Shown here piece by piece: positions 56,234-64,000 of a DNA stretch of 64,000 nt. The translations under genes were made by a program, and so were the position numbers. Position 1 is the stretch's first letter. Each line of letters starts with the position of its first letter. Under the pieces are notes generated by a model. The model did not search any database. It was not told where the DNA came from and was given only the letters and a program-made list of their open reading frames with translations. The DNA comes from Crenobacter cavernae. Lineage in GTDB: Bacteria > Pseudomonadota > Gammaproteobacteria > Burkholderiales > Chromobacteriaceae. Where the stretch lies: contig NZ_CP031337.1 in the NCBI RefSeq assembly GCF_003355495.1, forward strand, positions 935,001 to 999,000. The letters are read 5' to 3'.

Positions 56234-57166
56234 ATGAAAACACTGGTGATTGCCAGCCGCGAGAGCCGCCTGGCGATGTGGCAGGCCGAGCACATCAAGG
56301 CCCGTCTCGAAGCGCTCTACCCCGACCTTTCGGTCTCCATCCTCGGCATGACGACGCAGGGCGACCAGATCCTCGACAAGACGCTGTCGAAGATCGGCGG
56401 CAAGGGCCTGTTCGTGAAGGAACTCGAGGTCGCGCTGGCCGAAGGCCGCGCCGACCTCGCCGTGCATTCCATAAAGGATGTGCCGATGGCGCTGCCCGAA
56501 GGCTTCGCGCTGGCGGCGATCTGCGAGCGCGAAGACCCGCGCGACGCGTTCGTCTCCAATAAATACGCGTCGCTGGCCGAACTGCCCGACGGCGCGGTGG
56601 TCGGCACGTCGAGCCTGCGCCGCGAATCTCAGTTGCGCGCGCGCTACCCGCACCTGGTCGTTAAACCCCTCAGGGGCAACGTGCAGACGCGGCTCGCCAA
56701 GCTGGACGCCGGCGAATTCGACGCGATCATCCTTGCCGCCGCGGGCCTGAAGCGCCTCGAACTGACCGAGCGCATCCGCACCGAACTTTCGCCGTCCGAG
56801 AGCCTGCCCGCGCCGGGCCAGGGCGCGCTCGGCATCGAGATCCGCGCCGACCGCGACGACCTCAAACAACTGCTCGCGCCGCTCGACCACGCCGACACGC
56901 GCGACTGCGTGCTGGCCGAACGCGCCTTGTCGCGTGAACTCGGCGGCAGCTGCCAGGTGCCGCTCGGCGCTTACGCGACGCTGACCGACGACGTGGTCAC
57001 GCTCGGCGGCTTCGTCGCCCACCCGGACGGCTCGGTGATGCTGACCGCCACCGCCAGCGCGCCGCGCGACTACGCCGACGCGCTCGGCCGCGCCGTCGCG
57101 AAGAAGCTGTCCGACGACGGCGCCGACGAGCTGATCGCCGCGGTGCTGGCGCGGGACGCCGAGTGA
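56234..57166 (+). CDS. hemC: Porphobilinogen deaminase (hydroxymethylbilane synthase)
   Basis: A 310-residue enzyme joining four porphobilinogens. The N-terminal IASRESRLAMWQAEHIKARL, the catalytic Asp in HSIKDVPM, RRESQLRARYPHL, VKPLRGNVQTRLAKLDAGEFDAIILAAAGL (split here by function) and the dipyrromethane-binding Cys in ELGGSCQVPLGAY are all present. It is the first gene of hemC-hemD-hemX-hemY. hemD begins within its stop (GTGA overlap). Confidence 0.97.
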   Translation: MKTLVIASRESRLAMWQAEHIKARLEALYPDLSVSILGMTTQGDQILDKTLSKIGGKGLFVKELEVALAEGRADLAVHSIKDVPMALPEGFALAAICEREDPRDAFVSNKYASLAELPDGAVVGTSSLRRESQLRARYPHLVVKPLRGNVQTRLAKLDAGEFDAIILAAAGLKRLELTERIRTELSPSESLPAPGQGALGIEIRADRDDLKQLLAPLDHADTRDCVLAERALSRELGGSCQVPLGAYATLTDDVVTLGGFVAHPDGSVMLTATASAPRDYADALGRAVAKKLSDDGADELIAAVLARDAE

Positions 57167-57921
57167 GTCTTAGCGGCCGCACCGTCCTCGTCACGCGGCC
57201 GGCCGGACTGGCCGCGCCGCTCGCCGCGCGGCTCGAGTCCGCCGGCGCGACGCCGCTCGCCTTCCCGGTGATCGAGCTTAAGCCCGACGCGGCCGCGCTC
57301 GAAGCCTTGCCGCGAAGCCTGGCCTGCGCCGACTGGGTGATCCCGGTCAGCCCGAGCGCGATCGACTTCGCGGCCGACGCCTTGGGCTCGGCCAAGCTTG
57401 AAAAGCTGCGTTTCGCCTGCGTCGGCGCGGCCAGCGCCCGGCGGCTTGCCGCGCTGACGGGAAAAGCGATCGTCCATCCGGCGGGCGAGACGAGCGACAG
57501 CGCCGCGCTGTTGGCCGAGCCCGGTTTCTGCGTGCGGCCGGGTCAGCGCGTGCTGATCCTGCGCGGCCACGGCGGACGGCCGGAGCTGGCCGACGCGCTG
57601 ACGGTTCTTGGCGCATCGGTCAGCTTGGCCGAGCTCTACCGTCGTGTCGACGGCGCGCCCGATTGGGCCGCCTTCGATGCAGCGGTAGACGCCGGCACGC
57701 TCGCCGCCGCGCTCGTCACCTCGGGCGAGATCGCCGAACGCTTATTCCAACTGGCTGGCCCGGCCCGGGCCGAGCCATTACAATCGTTGCTGTACGGCGT
57801 GCCCCACCCGCGCATCGCCGAACGGCTGGCGGCGCTCGGCGCCCGCCACATCGTCACAACCCGGGCCTGCGACGACGCGCTCGTCGAAGGCCTCCAGAAC
57901 TGGTTCAGCCATCAGCCATGA
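57163..57921 (+). CDS. hemD: Uroporphyrinogen-III synthase
   Basis: A 252-residue HemD. It has the two-domain pattern of this poorly conserved family: VLVTRPAGLAAPLAARLESAGATPLAFPVIEL, DWVIPVSPSAIDFAADAL, CVGAASARRLAALTG, LILRGHGGRPELADAL, LAELYRRVDGAPDW and LVTSGEIAERLFQL. It closes hydroxymethylbilane into uroporphyrinogen III. The GTG start overlaps the hemC stop. Confidence 0.93.
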   Translation: MSLSGRTVLVTRPAGLAAPLAARLESAGATPLAFPVIELKPDAAALEALPRSLACADWVIPVSPSAIDFAADALGSAKLEKLRFACVGAASARRLAALTGKAIVHPAGETSDSAALLAEPGFCVRPGQRVLILRGHGGRPELADALTVLGASVSLAELYRRVDGAPDWAAFDAAVDAGTLAAALVTSGEIAERLFQLAGPARAEPLQSLLYGVPHPRIAERLAALGARHIVTTRACDDALVEGLQNWFSHQP

Positions 57922-58976
57922 GCGAAATCCCGACCGCCGCGTCCGTCGACCCCGTACCGCCTGCCGCCAAGAAAACGCCGGTGAACCTGGCGCTGATCGT
58001 GGCGCTGGCCGCGCTCGGCGTGGCCGGCTGGCAGTATTACGAAACCCGCCAGGAACTCGCGAGCGTCAAGCTACAGCTCGCGCAGAAGCTGGCCGAATCG
58101 GGCGGCGCCGCGAAGGAGTTGCGCGGCCTGACCGAACAGGCGATCTCGGGCAACCGCGCGACCGACGCCAAACTCGCGCGCGTCGAAGACCAGGTCGCGC
58201 TCGCGACCGGCCAGTACGCGACGCTGAACAACATGTACCAGGAGCTGACGCGCGGCCGCGCCGACTGGCTGCTGTCCGAGATCGAGCACACGCTGGCGGT
58301 CGCGAGCCAGGAACTGCAGCTGGCCGGCAACGTCAGCGGCGCCATCGTCGCGCTCGAGAACGTGAATTCGCGCCTCGACCAGTTCGACCGCCCGCAGCTG
58401 ATCGCCTTGAAACGCGCCGCCGCGCGCGACCTCGAAGCGCTGAAGGCGTTGCCCTACCTCGATTCGGTCGGCCTGACGGTGAAGATCGACCGGCTGATGC
58501 TCGCGGTCGACAGCCTGCCCTTGGCGGTCGACAACCACCGCCTCGGCCCGGCCGCCCCGCGCGCCGCCTCGCCGCAGCCGGCCACCGCCAGCTGGTGGGA
58601 ACGCCTGACCGGCGAGATCGGCTCGAGCTTCGGCGAACTGGTGCGCATCCGTCGCATGGACAAGCCAGAGGCGCTGCTCTTGTCGCCCGAACAGGGCTTC
58701 TTCCTGCGTGAAAACCTGAAGCTGAGGCTCCTGGACGCCCGCCTCGCGCTGACGCAGCGCGACGGCAACACCTGGCGCGCCGACCTGACCGCCGCCAACA
58801 CCTACGTAGAGCGCTACTTCGACCGCGATGCGCCGTCGACGCGCCAATGGCTCTCCGGCTTGGCCGAGCTCGACAACGCGCCGCTCGACGTCAAGCTGCC
58901 CGACCTGACCGCCAGCCTGAAAGCCGCGCGCGACGCACAAGGTCCGCAGGACAACGCCAGAGGAATGACGCCGTGA
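57918..58976 (+). CDS. hemX: HemX-like uroporphyrinogen-III C-methyltransferase-family membrane protein
   Basis: A 352-residue inner-membrane protein: short cytoplasmic tail, one helix (VNLALIVALAALGVAGWQYY), then a large periplasmic coiled-coil-rich domain (WLLSEIEHTLAVASQELQLAGNVSGAIVALENVNSRLDQF). It belongs to the HemX family found after hemD in proteobacteria; despite its name in databases no SAM-binding site is visible, so methyltransferase activity is doubtful. The ATG overlaps the hemD stop. Confidence 0.88.
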   Translation: MSEIPTAASVDPVPPAAKKTPVNLALIVALAALGVAGWQYYETRQELASVKLQLAQKLAESGGAAKELRGLTEQAISGNRATDAKLARVEDQVALATGQYATLNNMYQELTRGRADWLLSEIEHTLAVASQELQLAGNVSGAIVALENVNSRLDQFDRPQLIALKRAAARDLEALKALPYLDSVGLTVKIDRLMLAVDSLPLAVDNHRLGPAAPRAASPQPATASWWERLTGEIGSSFGELVRIRRMDKPEALLLSPEQGFFLRENLKLRLLDARLALTQRDGNTWRADLTAANTYVERYFDRDAPSTRQWLSGLAELDNAPLDVKLPDLTASLKAARDAQGPQDNARGMTP

Positions 58977-60178
58977 AATTCGTGCTGTGGATCGTCGGGC
59001 TGTTCGCCCTCGCCGTGCTGCTGGGGCTCGCCTCCACCGTCAACAACGGCTATGCCATCCTGTTCCTGCCGCCGTACCGGATGGAGGTGTCGTTCAACCT
59101 GCTGATCGTCGGCGTCATCGTACTGATCCTGCTCACCCACGGCGCGCTGCGCCTGATCGGCGCCGCCGCCAGCCTGCCGGCCGAGGTGCGCCGCTTCCAG
59201 CGCCAGAAGAAGCTGAAGGCCGCGCGCCACGCGCTGCGCGAGGCCGGCCTCGCCTTCTTCGAGGGGCGTTACCAGAAGGCCGAACGCGAGGCCGCGCACT
59301 CGATCGAGGACGAGTACTCGCCCGAGAACAAGGCGCTGGCGCTGTTGATCGCCGCGCGTTCGGCCGCCGCGACCGGCGACACCGCCAAGCGCGACGCCTA
59401 CCTGACGCAACTGGACGCACTGCCCGAACGCCTGCGCCTGGCGCGCCACATGCTCGAGGCCGAACTGAAGCTCTCGGCCAAGGACCCGCTCGAGGCGCTG
59501 GCCGCGGTCGAACGCGCGCGCGCGCTGTCGCCGAACCTGACTTCCGCGCTGCGCCTGGAGCTGAAGATCCGCCTGATGCAGAAGCAGCCGGACGCGGTAC
59601 TCGCGCTGACCGAGAAGCTGTTGAAGGCCGACGCGCTCGAACCCGAGCAGGCGCGCCGCTACCGCATCGCCGCGTACAACCAGCAGCTGACCGGCTTCAC
59701 CAGCGGCGCCGAGGTCGCGCGCTGGCTGAAGAAGGTGCCCGACGTCGAACGCGCGAACCCCGACCTGATGCAGGCGGTGATCGACCGCCTCTTGCTGCTG
59801 GGCGACGACGCGCAGGCCGCGCAACTGTTGTCGGCGAGTTTCGACAAGGGCGAGGCGTCGCCCGAGTTGTCGCGCCGCCTCGGCCAGCTGGCCGAGCGCC
59901 TGCCGGCCGCGACGCGCGTCGAACTCTTGTCGCGCGCCGAGAAGTGGCTCGCCGCCAGCCCCGACGACCACTGGCTGCTCGTCGCGCTCGGCCGCCTCGC
60001 GTTCGCCGAACAGCTGTGGGGCAAGGCGCAGAGCTATCTGGAAGCGAGCCTGTCGCTGCAGACGACGCTGGCCGCGCATGCCGAACTCGCGCGCCTGTTC
60101 GAGGCGACCGACAAGCCCGAACTGGCCGAGCGCCATTACCGTCAGAGCGTCGAACTGGCGCTGAGCGACGAAAACTGA
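58973..60178 (+). CDS. hemY: HemY, TPR-containing membrane protein of the haem operon
   Basis: A 401-residue protein with two N-terminal membrane helices (FVLWIVGLFALAVLLGLAST; LLIVGVIVLILLTHGALRLIG) separated by NNGYAILFLPPYRMEVS, the typical HemY_N pattern, followed by TPR-like helical pairs (AALREAG-type repeats such as HALREAGLAFFEGRYQKAEREA). It is thought to support late haem synthesis but its exact role is unclear. The GTG start overlaps the hemX stop. It ends the hemCDXY unit. Confidence 0.92.
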   Translation: MKFVLWIVGLFALAVLLGLASTVNNGYAILFLPPYRMEVSFNLLIVGVIVLILLTHGALRLIGAAASLPAEVRRFQRQKKLKAARHALREAGLAFFEGRYQKAEREAAHSIEDEYSPENKALALLIAARSAAATGDTAKRDAYLTQLDALPERLRLARHMLEAELKLSAKDPLEALAAVERARALSPNLTSALRLELKIRLMQKQPDAVLALTEKLLKADALEPEQARRYRIAAYNQQLTGFTSGAEVARWLKKVPDVERANPDLMQAVIDRLLLLGDDAQAAQLLSASFDKGEASPELSRRLGQLAERLPAATRVELLSRAEKWLAASPDDHWLLVALGRLAFAEQLWGKAQSYLEASLSLQTTLAAHAELARLFEATDKPELAERHYRQSVELALSDEN

Positions 60179-60195
60179 GATGGCGACCTGAGGTG

Positions 60196-60903
60196 ATGAT
60201 GGAGTTTTACCGACTGCTGCACGAACAGGGTTTCGGCGGCCGCAAGCAATGCAAGCAACTGATCGAGGCGGGTCTGGTCGAGGTCGCCGGCGTCGTCGAG
60301 GACGACCCGCGGCTTGAGGTCGACCCTGCGGAACTGGCCGAGATCGTCGTCGACGGCGAGACCTGGCCGCTGGTGCGCGGCCACCTGTATATCCTGCTCA
60401 ACAAGCCGGCGGCGCACGAGACCTCGCACAAGCCGACCTACTACCCGAGCGTGTTCACGCTCTTGCCGTGGCAGTACTCCAACCTCGACGTGAAGGCGGT
60501 CGGCCGTCTCGACGCCGACACCACCGGGCTGTTGCTGATCACCACCGACGGCCAGTTCGTCCACGCGCTGACGTCGCCGAAGAAGCAGGTCGGCAAGGTC
60601 TACCGCGTGACGGTCAAGCACCCGATCGTGCAGGACCTCGTAAACCAGCTCCTGGCCGGCGTGCTGCTGAAGGACGACGACATCGTCGTGACCGCCGACG
60701 CGGTGACGGTGATCGACGAGCACACGCTCGACATGACGCTGTTCCAGGGCAAGTACCATCAGGTCAAGCGCATGGTCGCCGCAGCGAGCAACCGCGTCGA
60801 GGCGCTGCACCGCATCAGCCTCGGCGAGATCGCGCTGGGCGACCTGCCCTCCGGCGAATGGCGGCATCTGACGCGCGAAGAACTCGCCGCGTTCGGTTTC
60901 TGA
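60196..60903 (+). CDS. rsuA: 16S rRNA pseudouridine synthase RsuA family
   Basis: A 235-residue pseudouridine synthase. An S4-like N-terminus (FYRLLHEQGFGGRKQCKQLIEAGLVEVAG) precedes the catalytic domain with LNKPAAHETSHK, the catalytic Asp in AVGRLDADTTGLLLITTDG and the C-terminal FQGKYHQVKRMVAAASNRVEALHRISLG. RsuA modifies U516 of 16S rRNA; RluE/F-type targets are the alternative. Two adjacent ATG codons (60196, 60199) follow the AGGTG site. It begins 17 nt after hemY. Confidence 0.9.
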   Translation: MMEFYRLLHEQGFGGRKQCKQLIEAGLVEVAGVVEDDPRLEVDPAELAEIVVDGETWPLVRGHLYILLNKPAAHETSHKPTYYPSVFTLLPWQYSNLDVKAVGRLDADTTGLLLITTDGQFVHALTSPKKQVGKVYRVTVKHPIVQDLVNQLLAGVLLKDDDIVVTADAVTVIDEHTLDMTLFQGKYHQVKRMVAAASNRVEALHRISLGEIALGDLPSGEWRHLTREELAAFGF

Positions 60904-60931
60904 GGCCCGGGTATCCGACACGACGACAAGC

Positions 60932-60960
60932 AAACACCCCGCTCTGAGCGGGGTGTCTTG
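60932..60960 (+). terminator. Terminator of rsuA
   Basis: AACACCCCGCT and AGCGGGGTGT pair around CTG, followed by CTTGTTT. The T-run is interrupted. Confidence 0.75.
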
Positions 60961-60970
60961 TTTCGGGGCC

Positions 60971-61010
60971 CGGCCAACCTTGAAGGCCAAGGTTGGCCGA
61001 GCCTTCTTTA
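60971..61010. terminator. Inverted pair of the dispersed repeat
   Basis: CGGCCAACCTTG and CAAGGTTGGCCG pair around AAGGC, with one perfect core (60992-61001) and one with a C for T change. A short T-rich stretch follows on the plus strand. It lies between rsuA and the converging rhodanese gene. Confidence 0.7.
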
Positions 61011-61018
61011 AAAAGCGC

Positions 61019-61351
61019 CTAACGCACTAGAGGCCCGTAACGTTTCACGGCATCCTCGAGCCCGCCGAGGTTCTCGAGCTTGTGGTAGCCGCGGCTTTGC
61101 AGCGCCTGCAGCGCCTGCTCGGAACGGCGGCCGCTGCGGCAGTACAGCGTGATCGGCGTGCCGCGGTCGGGCGCCACTTGCTCGACGATGTCGCCGACCT
61201 TATCGACCGGCGCCGACAGCGCGCCCTTCACGTGGCCGCTCGCGTATTCCTCGTGGGTGCGCACGTCGACGACCAGCCGCCCGTCGACCAATTCGGCGGC
61301 CTGCGCCAAACCCATCGCGCAGGCAAAAAGCAGCGCCAGCATCCGTTTCAT
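61019..61351 (-). CDS. Periplasmic single-domain rhodanese
   Basis: A 110-residue exported rhodanese. Signal MKRMLALLFACAMGLAQA, then VDVRTHEEYASGHVKGALSAPVD and the active-site loop LYCRSGRRSEQALQAL with the catalytic Cys, close to PspE of E. coli. It transfers sulphane sulphur from thiosulphate; acceptor unknown. AAGGAGTCGGAG fixes the ATG at 61351; the 12-codon upstream extension was rejected. Confidence 0.92.
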   Translation of the reverse strand: MKRMLALLFACAMGLAQAAELVDGRLVVDVRTHEEYASGHVKGALSAPVDKVGDIVEQVAPDRGTPITLYCRSGRRSEQALQALQSRGYHKLENLGGLEDAVKRYGPLVR

Positions 61352-61362
61352 CTCCGACTCCT

Positions 61363-63309
61363 TCACGCGTCGCTCACCGCCCCCCAATTATAGGGTTCGG
61401 CCGTGCACACCCGGTTGCGGCCGCCGCTCTTGGCGGCGTAAAGCGAGGTGTCGGCCGCGTCGATCAGGCTCTCGGCGTCGTCGCCCTGCTCGGGCATCGC
61501 CGCGACGCCGATCGACACCGTCAGGTGCAGCTCGCTGCCGTCGGGCAGCAGCACCGGCGTGTTCTGCAGCTCCTCGCGCAGCCTTTCGCACTTGATGCGC
61601 GCGTCGGCCAGCGACGAGCCGGGCATCACCGCGATGAATTCCTCGCCGCCGAAGCGGCAGACGATATCGCCGCTGCGGAAACGGTCGGACAACAGCGCGC
61701 CGAGCGTCGACAGCACCTTGTCGCCGGCGCTGTGGCCGTGGCGGTCGTTGACCTGCTTGAAGTGGTCGACGTCGAGCATCATCAGGCTGACCGGGCGGGA
61801 CAGCGCCGCAAAGTGCGCGAGCACGCGGTCTATGCTCTCGTCGAGGTAGCGGCGGTTGAACAGGCCGGTCAGCGGGTCGCGCACCGCCTGCTCCTTCAGG
61901 CCCTGCTGCAGCGATTCGATCTCCTCGACCTGGCGCTTGAGCGCCGCGTTGGCCGAGTGCAGCCGCTGTTCGAGCGCCTTGCGTTCGCTGATGTCGTTGA
62001 TGCCGGTCAGCACGTGGCGACTGCCGTCCAGACGCACCATCTGGCACGACAGCAGCGCCCAGAACGCGCGGCCGTCGGCGTCCTGCAACTCGACCTCGAT
62101 GTCGTTGACCTGGCCCTGCACCTGCAACAGCACCGCCACCTGGTCGCGGTTGGCCGGGTCGACGTAGAAGTCCTGCACGTAGAGCGCGCGTTCGGCGAAT
62201 AGCCGTCTGTGGAACAGCGCCTCGGCGCGCGGGTTCGCGTAGATCACGCCGCCGTCGGACAGGCGGTTCATCACCATCGGGAACGGCGACGCGTCGGCGA
62301 CCAGCTTGAAGCGCGACTCGCTCTCTGCCAGCTGGCGCGTGCGCTCGCCGACCTTCTCCTCGAGGCTCTGGTTGGCGACGCGCAGCCGGTCCTCGGCCAG
62401 CCTGCGCTCCATCACCAGCGCGCCGACCACCAAGAGGATCACCGTCTGGCTGACGATCATCAGCCCGGCGGCGGTCAAGGCCTGGCTATTGCTGTCGACG
62501 AAGAAGGCGCCACGCTCCTCGACCGCGCCGACGATGGCGAGCACCGACACCAGGCTCGCCAGCAGGTGGGCGTAGCGCAGCGGTACGCGGGCGGCGGCCC
62601 AGCTGATCGGCAGCAATAATAGATAAGGCAGGCCGGAATAGAGGCCGGACGGGTTGGACAGCAGCGACAGCACGAGGAAGGAGGACAGCAGCACCACCGC
62701 GGTGAGCCCGGCGCGCTCGGAAAGGCCAATCTTCGGCAACAGGTCGGGCCGCTGCAGCGGCAACAGCCACAGCATCATCACCGGCGCGAACAACAGCGTG
62801 CCCGACGCGTCCGACAGCCACCAGCGCATCGCGGTGAACAGGAAGGACTGCGACAGCAGCGCGCCGTTCCACGACAGCACCAGCGCGCCGCCGAAGGAGG
62901 TGATCAGCGCCGCCAGGCCGACCGCGGTCCACAGGAAATGCCAGACGTCCCTCGTCGAGAAGAAAGGCGGGCGGTTGCCGACGTGGCGCTTCAACAGGTG
63001 CACGCCCAGCCACGGGCCTAGCGAGTTGGCCAGCGACAGCGTCAGCGCAGCGCCCAGAGGCTGCGCCTGCGACACGCCGTTGATGGCCATCGAACCGAGG
63101 AACAGGCCGACGAGGCCGGCGGCGCCGAAGCGCCAGGCGGCGGCGAAGGCCAGCGCCGACGGCAGCCAGATCGGCGCCGGCATCAGGCCGTAGCGGGCGA
63201 AATAATGCGTGCCGAACAGACCGACCGCCCAGTAGCCGAGCGCAACCGCCGGCACGACGACAAGCCAGGTCCAGCCCGGATTCAGGCGTACATGCTGTCT
63301 CACAACCAC
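61363..63309 (-). CDS. Membrane diguanylate cyclase with MASE1, PAS and GGDEF domains
   Basis: A 648-residue protein. Eight or so membrane helices in the first 305 residues form a MASE1 sensor, then a coiled coil, a PAS domain (about 335-450; SRFKLVADASPFPMVMNRLSDGGVIYANPRAEALF) and a GGDEF domain with GGEEF near residue 553 (RFGGEEFIAVMPG) and the RSGD inhibitory site just before it. It should make c-di-GMP in response to an unknown signal. It is 11 bp upstream of the rhodanese gene on the same strand, so they may be co-transcribed. Confidence 0.93.
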   Translation of the reverse strand: MVVRQHVRLNPGWTWLVVVPAVALGYWAVGLFGTHYFARYGLMPAPIWLPSALAFAAAWRFGAAGLVGLFLGSMAINGVSQAQPLGAALTLSLANSLGPWLGVHLLKRHVGNRPPFFSTRDVWHFLWTAVGLAALITSFGGALVLSWNGALLSQSFLFTAMRWWLSDASGTLLFAPVMMLWLLPLQRPDLLPKIGLSERAGLTAVVLLSSFLVLSLLSNPSGLYSGLPYLLLLPISWAAARVPLRYAHLLASLVSVLAIVGAVEERGAFFVDSNSQALTAAGLMIVSQTVILLVVGALVMERRLAEDRLRVANQSLEEKVGERTRQLAESESRFKLVADASPFPMVMNRLSDGGVIYANPRAEALFHRRLFAERALYVQDFYVDPANRDQVAVLLQVQGQVNDIEVELQDADGRAFWALLSCQMVRLDGSRHVLTGINDISERKALEQRLHSANAALKRQVEEIESLQQGLKEQAVRDPLTGLFNRRYLDESIDRVLAHFAALSRPVSLMMLDVDHFKQVNDRHGHSAGDKVLSTLGALLSDRFRSGDIVCRFGGEEFIAVMPGSSLADARIKCERLREELQNTPVLLPDGSELHLTVSIGVAAMPEQGDDAESLIDAADTSLYAAKSGGRNRVCTAEPYNWGAVSDA

Positions 63310-63387
63310 CCCGCTTTCATGTCTGCAGCACCTTATGGCGCCACATTTTATTTTTATGTCATTTTTACTCTCATTTCGAGCGTCGCG

Positions 63388-63987
63388 ATGAATTCTTCAA
63401 ACGCCGTCGATGATTTATTAAGCAATATCCGAAACTGCGCTTTATGCCAAGAGAATTTACCGTTCGGGCCCCGCCCGGTGCTGCGCGCGAGCGCTTCGGC
63501 GCGGATCCTGATCGTCGGCCAGGCGCCCGGCTCTCGCGTGCACGCGAGCGGCGTGCCGTGGGACGACGCCTCGGGCGAACGGCTGCGACGCTGGCTAGGG
63601 CTAGGGCCCGAACTTTTCTACGATGAAAGCCAAATCGCGATCGTGCCGATGGGATTCTGCTACCCGGGGCGCGGCAAGAGCGGCGACTTGCCGCCGCGCC
63701 CCGAGTGCGCGGCGACCTGGCACCCGCTGCTGATCCCGCTGCTGACGTCGGTCCGCTTCACGCTGCTCGTCGGCCAGTACGCACAGCGCCACTTCCTCGG
63801 CGACGCGGCCGGCAGCACGCTGACCGAAACGGTCGCGGACTGGCGCTGCTACTGGCCGCGCTACGCGGTGCTGCCGCACCCGAGCCCGCGCAACCAGCTG
63901 TGGCTCAAGCGCCATCCGTGGTTCGAACAGGACTGCGTGCCGGCGATCCGCGAGCGCGTACACGCCGTGCTGGCCGGCGCAGACTGA
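63388..63987 (+). CDS. Uracil-DNA glycosylase superfamily protein
   Basis: A 199-residue UDG-fold protein. NCALCQENLPFGPRPVL, ILIVGQAPGSRVHASGVPWDDASGERLRRWLGL and the C-terminal HPSPRNQLWLKRHPWFEQD match the family often annotated as uracil-DNA glycosylase family protein. Unlike family 4 enzymes it has only one CXXC near the N-terminus and a lone later Cys (FCYPGRG, PECAATWH), so an iron-sulphur cluster is possible but not assured. Function on damaged DNA is inferred. ATG 63388 lacks a strong ribosome-binding site. Confidence 0.85.
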   Translation: MNSSNAVDDLLSNIRNCALCQENLPFGPRPVLRASASARILIVGQAPGSRVHASGVPWDDASGERLRRWLGLGPELFYDESQIAIVPMGFCYPGRGKSGDLPPRPECAATWHPLLIPLLTSVRFTLLVGQYAQRHFLGDAAGSTLTETVADWRCYWPRYAVLPHPSPRNQLWLKRHPWFEQDCVPAIRERVHAVLAGAD

Positions 63988-64000
63988 GCATTCTGTTACA

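Overview
The window looks like chromosomal DNA from a GC-rich (about two thirds GC by eye) betaproteobacterium, most likely of the order Neisseriales outside the classical Neisseriaceae. The placement is inferred from gene content: System II cytochrome c maturation (ResB/CcsB) beside cytochrome c4, a BioC/BioH biotin route, a HexR-controlled Entner-Doudoroff cluster, hemCDXY, ppc and argH. No rRNA, tRNA, CRISPR array, prophage or intact insertion sequence was seen.

Layout. 1-5.7 kb: the 5' part of a large autotransporter (minus strand), then an AraC-type response regulator and a hybrid sensor kinase. 5.7-13.5 kb: AzlC/AzlD exporter with an AraC regulator, a PCu(A)C copper chaperone, a glycerophosphodiesterase, a CHASE4-GAF-EAL protein, a Rdx/SelT-like protein and a Nudix hydrolase. 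13.5-22.7 kb: GST, patatin lipoprotein and a biotin region (bioC, bioH, bioF, bioB) interrupted by a methyltransferase and a GAF-GGDEF-EAL protein. 22.7-30 kb: comF, trmL, rlpA, a candidate small RNA, engB, cytochrome c4, resB, ccsB. 30-38 kb: small genes (GIY-YIG, GNAT, CopK, TyrB, MBL hydrolase, ATL, YehS) separated by several gene-poor gaps. 38-46 kb: zwf-pgl-hexR-pgi facing edd-eda, with HexR-like operators between them. 46-64 kb: HDOD protein, RNB exoribonuclease, a response-regulator diguanylate cyclase, glpR-like regulator, argH, ppc, hemC-hemD-hemX-hemY, rsuA, a periplasmic rhodanese, a MASE1-PAS-GGDEF cyclase and a uracil-DNA glycosylase-like protein.

The main discovery candidate is a dispersed short repeat. 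The core CTCGGCCAAC (reverse complement GTTGGCCGAG; extended form AAGGTTGGCCGAGC) was counted by eye at 34 sites, against well under one expected by chance. It occurs as inverted pairs forming intergenic terminators and as single copies inside genes, often encoding Leu-Ala-Glu. This is how the Neisseria DNA uptake sequence (DUS) is distributed, and the form AGGTTGGCCGAG resembles known DUS dialects at about 8 of 12 positions. It may be a DUS dialect, and comF in the window fits natural transformation.

A second candidate is a non-coding stretch at 24.98-25.08 kb with four successive hairpins. On the minus strand two loops carry CCTCC-type anti-Shine-Dalgarno motifs and the last hairpin ends in a T-run, which suggests a regulatory RNA. 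Four cyclic-di-GMP proteins in 64 kb (one EAL-only by active-site residues, one GGDEF-EAL, two cyclases) are also notable.
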